Source of the DNA: Hyphomicrobiales bacterium
Lineage (GTDB): Bacteria > Pseudomonadota > Alphaproteobacteria > Rhizobiales > Rhizobiaceae
Direction of reading: 5' to 3'
Assembly (NCBI GenBank): GCA_900473185.1
Contig: UCKU01000025.1
Span: 186,001 to 250,000, forward strand
DNA length: 64,000 bases
The notes under the pieces were generated by a model. The model did no database searches. It was not told the DNA's origin and saw only the letters and a list, made by a program, of their open reading frames with translations. Shown here piece after piece: positions 58,827 through 64,000 of this stretch. Positions within the stretch are counted from its first letter, which is position 1. Each line of letters opens with the position of its first letter. The translations under genes were made by a program, and so were the position numbers.

Positions 58827-59741
58827 TTACCAGGTTCCCATAAGGGCCGAGGCTGCCAGCAATAGCCCGGTTAGGATGTTTGCCAGGAACAGGCGGTAAT
58901 TCACTTCCGGTCGTGCAAGGTCAATCCGCCAAGTCTGCCAGACAAGGTGCGCGGCGATGACGAGCATTCCGAACGCATAGGGCAGGGACATGCCTGAAAG
59001 CCAGCCGCCGAGCGACCATGCCGCCACCGTCAAGGCGTAGAACAGGCCAATCATGAACTTGCCATGCCGACCGAACAGGATGGCAGTCGATTTCAGGCCG
59101 AGGCTTCTGTCGTCCTTCACGTCGACATAGGCATAGACGGTATCGTAGCCAATCTGCCACGCGATGGCTCCAGCCCACATAAGCACGGCTCCGGCCGGAA
59201 TATGGCCGGCAATTTCCGCCCAGGCCATGAGCATGCCCCAATTGAACGCTGCGCCCAGCACTGCCTGCGGCCAATGGGTGAAGCGTTTGCAGAGCGGATA
59301 GATGAACACAAGCGGCAGAACGCACAGGGCGACCAGCCGCGTATAGGGCGTCAGAAACAGCAGGAGAGACGCCGCCAAGGCGAGCTCGATGGCCAGAAAG
59401 GTCAACGCCTGACTGACGCCGATCTGCCCGCTCGCCAGAGGCCGAAAACGGGTTCGCTCGACATGGCCGTCAAATTTCCGGTCCGCGATATCGTTGATCG
59501 TGGAGCCGGCGCTTCGCATCAGCAGGGCGCCTAGCGTGAAGACGGCCAGCTGCCGGATATCGGGCAGGCCGTGAGCGGCCTGAAACAGCGCCGCCCAGCA
59601 TGGAAACAGCGTCAGCCATATTCCGACTGGACGATCGAGCCGCGCGAGCCTTGTGTAAGGTCGCCATACGCCCGGCAACAGCCGATCCACCCAGTCACCC
59701 CTATGAATATCGCTCAAGTCCGGGCGGTTTAATGTGTTCAT
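58827..59741 (-). CDS. ubiA: 4-hydroxybenzoate octaprenyltransferase
   Basis: 304-residue integral membrane prenyltransferase of ubiquinone synthesis. The first Asp motif is NDIADRKFDGHVERTRFRPL and the second DVKDDRSLGLKSTAILFG; about eight helices are present. Starts at the ATG at 59741. Full family length. Confidence 0.95.
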   Translation of the reverse strand: MNTLNRPDLSDIHRGDWVDRLLPGVWRPYTRLARLDRPVGIWLTLFPCWAALFQAAHGLPDIRQLAVFTLGALLMRSAGSTINDIADRKFDGHVERTRFRPLASGQIGVSQALTFLAIELALAASLLLFLTPYTRLVALCVLPLVFIYPLCKRFTHWPQAVLGAAFNWGMLMAWAEIAGHIPAGAVLMWAGAIAWQIGYDTVYAYVDVKDDRSLGLKSTAILFGRHGKFMIGLFYALTVAAWSLGGWLSGMSLPYAFGMLVIAAHLVWQTWRIDLARPEVNYRLFLANILTGLLLAASALMGTW

Positions 59742-59866
59742 GGCGTGATCCGGATATTTTCGAAAATTCTCAATGAAAGCAGCTGTTTCGTACCTTGGAT
59801 TTGCCGTGGCAGAATAGAGGCTTTCGCAGGCGTTGCAATAATCGTCCCTGTGTCAGACAGACCCAT

Positions 59867-60220
59867 TCAGCCTGCGTGAGAGAGGATATTCAGCAGCTTG
59901 CCGGTGGGGTCGCGAATATAGAAACGCCGTACGCCCCAGGGCTCGTCGGCCGGCCCATAGACGATCTTATGCCCGCTTGTCACAGCGCGCTGATGGACCT
60001 CGTCCACATCATCGACCTCGATCGAAATGTCAGGCACTGCGGTTCCCGATCCGCCCTCCGTTGCAATACCGATCTGAGTGATTGCGCGCCTGTCGGATGC
60101 AAGGGTGACGATCCAGCCATGATCCATTGCGATGTCGAGATCGAACAGCGCGGAATAGAAATTGTGCACCTCTTCAATGGAAGCGGCGGCTATATTCGGA
60201 ACGATGCGCAGCACAGTCAT
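59867..60220 (-). CDS. VOC-superfamily protein
   Basis: 117-residue glyoxalase/bleomycin-resistance fold protein. SIEEVHNFYSALFDLDIAMDHG and GVRRFYIRDPTGKLLNILSHAG are the expected strand-helix patterns. The ligand set is incomplete (one His, Glu, others uncertain), so metal dependence is unclear. GGAGGAA is before the ATG at 60220, which fixes the start. Confidence 0.87.
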   Translation of the reverse strand: MTVLRIVPNIAAASIEEVHNFYSALFDLDIAMDHGWIVTLASDRRAITQIGIATEGGSGTAVPDISIEVDDVDEVHQRAVTSGHKIVYGPADEPWGVRRFYIRDPTGKLLNILSHAG

Positions 60221-60322
60221 GGTGTTCCTCCCTCGGCTCGAAGAGAAATAGCACTTGGTCGACCTGCGGAACAGTTCAGGCCTTGTCTGCCGAACTGTTT
60301 CGCATGTCATCGTCATCGGACC

Positions 60323-62143
60323 TCAGATGCTCGCCTGCAGCCCGTAGAGATTGGCATAGATGCCGCCGCTCTCCATCAGCCTGTCATGATTGCCTTCTTC
60401 GACGATACCGTCGCCGGTGAGCACCAGAATGCGGTCGGCGTGGCGGATCGTCGAAAGGCGATGGGCAATCACGAGCGTCGTGCGCCCCTTGGCAAGCGTC
60501 AGGAAAGCCTGCTGCACAGCACGCTCGCTTTCATTGTCGAGCGCGCTCGTCGCCTCATCGAAAATGAGGATGGCAGGGTTCTTCAGGAAAGCACGAGCGA
60601 TTGTCAGCCGCTGGCGCTGCCCGCCCGACAGCTTTACGCCGCGTTGGCCGATATCGGTCTGATAGCCCTGCGGCAACGCCATGATGAAATCATGCGCGTG
60701 GGCAGCCCGGGCTGCGGCTTCCACCTCTTCGTCCGTCGCATCCGGGCGCCCGTAGCGCAGATTGTCCGCCACGGTGCCGGCGAAGAGATAGACATCCTGC
60801 TGCACCACGCCGAGGTGCCGGCGCAGCGAGGCGAGTGTTACATCACGGATATCGGTGCCATCGATTTCGATCGAGCCGCCAGTGACATCATAGAAGCGGG
60901 GAAGCAGCGCGCAGAGCGTGCTTTTCCCCACACCCGACGGGCCGACGAGCGCCACGAATTCCCCGGGCCGGATGGTCAGCGACAGGTTGCTGAGCACCTC
61001 CGCCCCGTCGTCATAACGGAAATCGACATTCGAGAGCCTGATCTCTCCCTTCGGCGTATGCAACGCCCGCGCCGAAGGACGATCCACCACGTCTGGATCG
61101 ATCTCCAGGATCTCCATCGCCCGCACGAAGCCGGTGTAACCCTCCTGCCAGAGCCGGGCGAGGTTGGCCATCCGCTTGACCGGATCGACGAGGACGCCGA
61201 CGCAGAGCAGGAAGGTCAGGAGATCGGCAATGGTGAGTTCCGCCGCAAGGATGCGCAATCCGCCAAGGATAACGACCAGTAGCGTAATGATCTGGGCGAA
61301 GGTCTCGGCACCAGCGGAAAACCAGGCTTCGCTGCGGTAGCCATCGGCGCGGCTTTCGAGGAAGCGCCTGTTCAGGGCGGCAAAGCGTTTCCGCTCCAGA
61401 TCCTCGTTGGCGAAGGACTGGACGACGCGGATGCCGGCCAGCGCATCCTCGACCCTTTCGTTGACGGCGGCGATCTCCTGCTTGCTCGCCTCAAGGGCAC
61501 GGTTCATGCGCCTGTTGAAGTGCAGCGCATAGGCCACGGCAAATGGCGTCAGCAGAAGGATTAGAAACGCAAGCTGCGGATCGATGAAGAACAGGACCGT
61601 CATGGCCCCGCTATATTTCAGGAAGGCGATCAGCAGGTCTTCCGGCCCGTGATGAAAAAGCTCACCCAACCAGAAGGAGTCGCCGACGATGCGGCTCATC
61701 AATTGGCCGGTGCGGTGCCGGTCGTAGAAGCCGAAGGAGAGCTTCTGGCAATGGTCGAACAGTTCCTGCCGGATATGCGCCTCGATATGCGCACCCATCA
61801 TATGGCCGCGATAATCGACGAAGAAGATCGCAGCTGTCTCGACTGCCACGATGGCCAGCATGACGCCGCCCATGCCGAGGATCTGCCAATAGGCCGAAGC
61901 CGTATCGGTGAGCGGGATCAGATGGCTCATGACGATGTTGGCGCAGAGCGGCAACGCGACTGCGGCAGCAGCGACGACGACGGCGCAGGCAATATCGGCC
62001 ATGAGCAGAGGAAGATGCGGCCGGAAATAGGACAGGAATTTGCGCAGGCGCAGTTGGCGCCTGTCGTGGGATTGCGATGCTGTTGAGAAGCTGTGGTTAG
62101 GGCGCCGCGGGTTTTTCCTCGCGCGTGAAAGCAAACTGGACAT
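60323..62143 (-). CDS. ABC exporter, fused permease and ATPase
   Basis: 606-residue half-transporter of the MsbA/LmrA type. Six helices (about residues 45-320) precede the ATPase domain: Walker A GPSGVGKSTL, signature LSGGQRQRLTIAR, Walker B AILIFDEATSALD. It should dimerise. The substrate (lipid, drug or glycan) is unknown. The ATG at 62143 has no clear ribosome-binding site, whereas an overlapping 34-codon frame upstream has a strong one. Confidence 0.9.
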   Translation of the reverse strand: MSSLLSRARKNPRRPNHSFSTASQSHDRRQLRLRKFLSYFRPHLPLLMADIACAVVVAAAAVALPLCANIVMSHLIPLTDTASAYWQILGMGGVMLAIVAVETAAIFFVDYRGHMMGAHIEAHIRQELFDHCQKLSFGFYDRHRTGQLMSRIVGDSFWLGELFHHGPEDLLIAFLKYSGAMTVLFFIDPQLAFLILLLTPFAVAYALHFNRRMNRALEASKQEIAAVNERVEDALAGIRVVQSFANEDLERKRFAALNRRFLESRADGYRSEAWFSAGAETFAQIITLLVVILGGLRILAAELTIADLLTFLLCVGVLVDPVKRMANLARLWQEGYTGFVRAMEILEIDPDVVDRPSARALHTPKGEIRLSNVDFRYDDGAEVLSNLSLTIRPGEFVALVGPSGVGKSTLCALLPRFYDVTGGSIEIDGTDIRDVTLASLRRHLGVVQQDVYLFAGTVADNLRYGRPDATDEEVEAAARAAHAHDFIMALPQGYQTDIGQRGVKLSGGQRQRLTIARAFLKNPAILIFDEATSALDNESERAVQQAFLTLAKGRTTLVIAHRLSTIRHADRILVLTGDGIVEEGNHDRLMESGGIYANLYGLQASI

Positions 62144-62201
62144 GAAGACGGATATCCTGAGTGTTGATCTTGTTTTTCTGGTTGCTCAGGATTGTTTTCA
62201 T
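62097..62201 (-). CDS. Possible 34-aa leader ORF overlapping the ABC exporter start
   Basis: ATG at 62201 preceded by GGGAGG, reading MKTILSNQKNKINTQDIRLH and ending 46 bp inside the exporter gene in another frame. It could be a leader peptide coupling translation of the exporter, a mis-assembled N-terminus (a single-base error would join it to the exporter), or chance. Confidence 0.35.
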   Translation of the reverse strand: MKTILSNQKNKINTQDIRLHVQFAFTREEKPAAP

Positions 62202-62364
62202 CAGTGCCTCCCATCGGCGTGAAACAGGGGCTGTGCGCCTTTCAAGCGGCACGGCCTTGCTGACAGCGTGCCACTTTTACCGCAAAACGCTGCGAAAGGC
62301 GACAGTCTTTTGTTCTGACACGTGACAGCGACAGGCTTGGGCGAGGTCTTCGGGCCATCTCCGC

Positions 62365-63129
62365 TCACGGATCAGGCCCGCTGATTTCCTCCTGCAAGCG
62401 CTCGAAAGCCGTTGGAAACAGCGTAGCGGGTGGGCTGTACGGATTGGAGAAGGCGTAGATGAAGAAAAGGATGATGCCGGTAAAGATGCCGAAGATCGAT
62501 AGTAGCAGCAGGTTGCGGCCATCGGGCGCGTAGGGGTAGTAGCCGATCGCGGTGAAGATCACGCCCGAAACCGCGGCAAACCAGAAGATCAGGCTGATGG
62601 AGTCGGTGCCGCTATTTTCCCGTCGGTCGCGGGATTCCGAAATCATATGGATTTCTGCGAGCATGTGGCTGCGCAGGCTCTCCTGCTTGGCATTGACAGG
62701 TACCAGTTCGAGAATCCTCAGATAAGCGTTGTTCCATTGATCCCAGGCGGCCGAAGAGAGTTCGCCAGTGCGCCCGAGTTCGCTCCATTCCTGCTCGATG
62801 ACGATGCGGACATAATCTTTCAGCGCCTTCTGGATCGGTGCCTGCGCCTCCGGGCCAAAGCGCTCGGCATCATAGAAGACATCGCCGACCGCATTGCTTT
62901 CCACCGTGCTTTCTGTTCGCAGAGCCTGGTATTCGATCATTTCCTGCGCAAAAACGAGGGCGAGGATGAGTGCATGCAAGCTGGCGATGCGGGTAATGAC
63001 TGAACTGGCCAGTTCCCTGTCCCGCCCGCCTGGGTCACCGCCCATAACCAGATGCATGATGTAATAGGCCGCAAGCACCGTTGCGGTCGTGCCTCCAATG
63101 ATGGCAATGCCGATGAGAACCGACGCCAT
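62365..63129 (-). CDS. DUF4239-type membrane protein
   Basis: 254-residue bestrophin-like protein. One N-terminal helix (residues 3-26), a soluble central region with LHALILALVFAQEMIEYQALRTESTVESNAVGDVF and a C-terminal pair of helices (about 180-225). It matches the DUF4239 family. Function unknown; possible channel relation is only a fold-level resemblance. Confidence 0.83.
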   Translation of the reverse strand: MASVLIGIAIIGGTTATVLAAYYIMHLVMGGDPGGRDRELASSVITRIASLHALILALVFAQEMIEYQALRTESTVESNAVGDVFYDAERFGPEAQAPIQKALKDYVRIVIEQEWSELGRTGELSSAAWDQWNNAYLRILELVPVNAKQESLRSHMLAEIHMISESRDRRENSGTDSISLIFWFAAVSGVIFTAIGYYPYAPDGRNLLLLSIFGIFTGIILFFIYAFSNPYSPPATLFPTAFERLQEEISGPDP

Positions 63130-63191
63130 TGAGCTCCCCTCACATGGGAGAGTGTAAGGCTTTCATAGCAGGCGGGCAATCGTATCGGGGA

Positions 63192-63983
63192 CTACCGAAG
63201 TAGACCGTCGAAGACAGGCATGCCGCCGATCGCCGAGGCTGCGATCAGAATGTAGCAGGTCACGCGGAAGGTGCTCTCTTTGGCGAACCCGAACAGCTTC
63301 GAGCCGCCCCAGAGGCCAACGGCATAGGCGGGCAGTGTGACGACGGCAAGCGCAAAAACCGTGGAGACGAACAGCCCGCCGAAATAATAGCTGACGAAGC
63401 TGAAGACCGTGGAGATCGAAAAGTACAGGATGACGTTCGAGCGCACACGCGTGAAGTTGCTCTTGCCGCCGAGCCAATAAGCGACAACAGGCGGCCCGCC
63501 GAGTTGTGCCGCGCCGCTGAAGAGACCGGCAATAAGGCCGACCGCCGCGCTGAGCGGAGCGACCGGCTTGCCATGATAGCGCCAGCCGGAGACAAGCAGC
63601 GCCAGCAGGCAGATGGCGATCGCCGAGATGATCCAGCGCAGCAAAAGCGGGTCCATGAACGCCAAAACCGCCGTTCCCGAGGGAACACCGAGAGCGGCAC
63701 CTGCTGCCATCGTGAAGACCTCGCGCCTGTCCGCCCCGCGCCATGCGGCCGGGATCATACCGAGCGTCGCAAGCCCGTCAATGACGAGCAGCACAGGGGA
63801 AGTGAGCTTCGGCCCGATAACGGCACCGGCAAGCGGAATGAAGATGAGTGCCGCACCGAACCCGGAAAAGCCGCGAGCGAGGCCGGCAACGAAAGCAAAG
63901 ATGATCAACGAGGAGATGCCGTGATCGGGCAGCGCGGCATCAAACCAGGCGCGCAGGCCGGCCATCAGCGCTTCCAGCGTCAT
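63192..63983 (-). CDS. TauE/SafE family permease
   Basis: 263-residue sulfite exporter TauE/SafE (DUF81) protein with about eight helices and the repeated glycine-rich openings FVAGLARGFSGFGAALIFIPL and AVGLIAGLFSGAAQLGGPPVVAYWL. Members export sulfite, sulfoacetate or other organic anions, but the substrate cannot be called. The start ATG at 63983 lies 15 bp from the window end, so upstream context is missing. Confidence 0.88.
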   Translation of the reverse strand: MTLEALMAGLRAWFDAALPDHGISSLIIFAFVAGLARGFSGFGAALIFIPLAGAVIGPKLTSPVLLVIDGLATLGMIPAAWRGADRREVFTMAAGAALGVPSGTAVLAFMDPLLLRWIISAIAICLLALLVSGWRYHGKPVAPLSAAVGLIAGLFSGAAQLGGPPVVAYWLGGKSNFTRVRSNVILYFSISTVFSFVSYYFGGLFVSTVFALAVVTLPAYAVGLWGGSKLFGFAKESTFRVTCYILIAASAIGGMPVFDGLLR

Positions 63984-64000
63984 CGATCGGGCTCCGAATT

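Overview
The window is a GC-rich alphaproteobacterial chromosome segment, almost certainly from a member of the Rhizobiaceae (Rhizobium, or the closely related Agrobacterium/Sinorhizobium group). The grounds are gene content and order: ldtR with an L,D-transpeptidase, bcsN with a bcsABZ cellulose operon, glyA-nrdR-ribD-ribE with ribH-nusB, yceD-plsX-fabH-ihfA-merR, an H+-pyrophosphatase, DUF982, DUF2842 and DUF6163-type small genes, and a stem-loop repeat that recurs at gene ends. No prophage, insertion sequence with transposase, integrase or CRISPR array is visible. One RNA gene, tRNA-Pro(GGG), was found.

Layout. 1-12.4 kb: orphan membrane nucleotide cyclase, RNase D, a Tat-exported multicopper oxidase, aspS, a periplasmic protein of unknown function, parC, an SRPBCC protein, an EamA transporter overlapping the leucyltransferase gene bpt. 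12.5-18.2 kb: RDD protein and hemB, a small membrane protein, then ldtR and the L,D-transpeptidase gene, separated by about 1.6 kb of AT-richer DNA with one orphan membrane gene. 18.3-25 kb: glyA, nrdR, ribD (carrying an in-frame palindromic insertion), ribE, then GNAT, cupin and small secreted genes on the other strand, then ribH-nusB. 25-32.5 kb: hppA, bamE, CBP3-type chaperone, DUF177 (YceD), plsX, fabH, ihfA, MerR regulator. 32.6-34.8 kb: a stand-alone receiver protein divergent from a membrane hybrid histidine kinase. 35-44.3 kb: cellulose cluster bcsN-bcsA-bcsB-bcsZ and a large TPR gene, with translationally coupled starts. 44.4-48.7 kb: HAD phosphatase, Omp25/31-like barrel protein, several very small secreted or membrane proteins, tRNA-Pro. 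48.4-57 kb: a second surface-polysaccharide locus (Wza-like lipoprotein, GT4 glycosyltransferase, polyprenyl glycosylphosphotransferase, O-antigen ligase/polymerase, and divergently a Wzz/tyrosine-kinase-like protein). 57-64 kb: DUF2842, ctaA, small lipoprotein, ubiA, VOC protein, ABC exporter, DUF4239 protein and a TauE/SafE permease.

How it fits together. Much of the window is housekeeping: translation, tetrapyrrole/heme (hemB, ctaA), ubiquinone (ubiA), one-carbon and flavin synthesis, and the fatty-acid/phospholipid entry genes. The accessory theme is the cell surface. A c-di-GMP-responsive cellulose synthase operon, a probable attachment-polysaccharide locus, an L,D-transpeptidase with its MarR regulator, and outer-membrane proteins lie within 40 kb. 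The most unusual observations are a palindromic repeat translated as roughly 78 extra residues inside RibD, and a family of stem-loop repeats whose edge forms the stop codon of the upstream gene at four sites and lies directly against it at a fifth.
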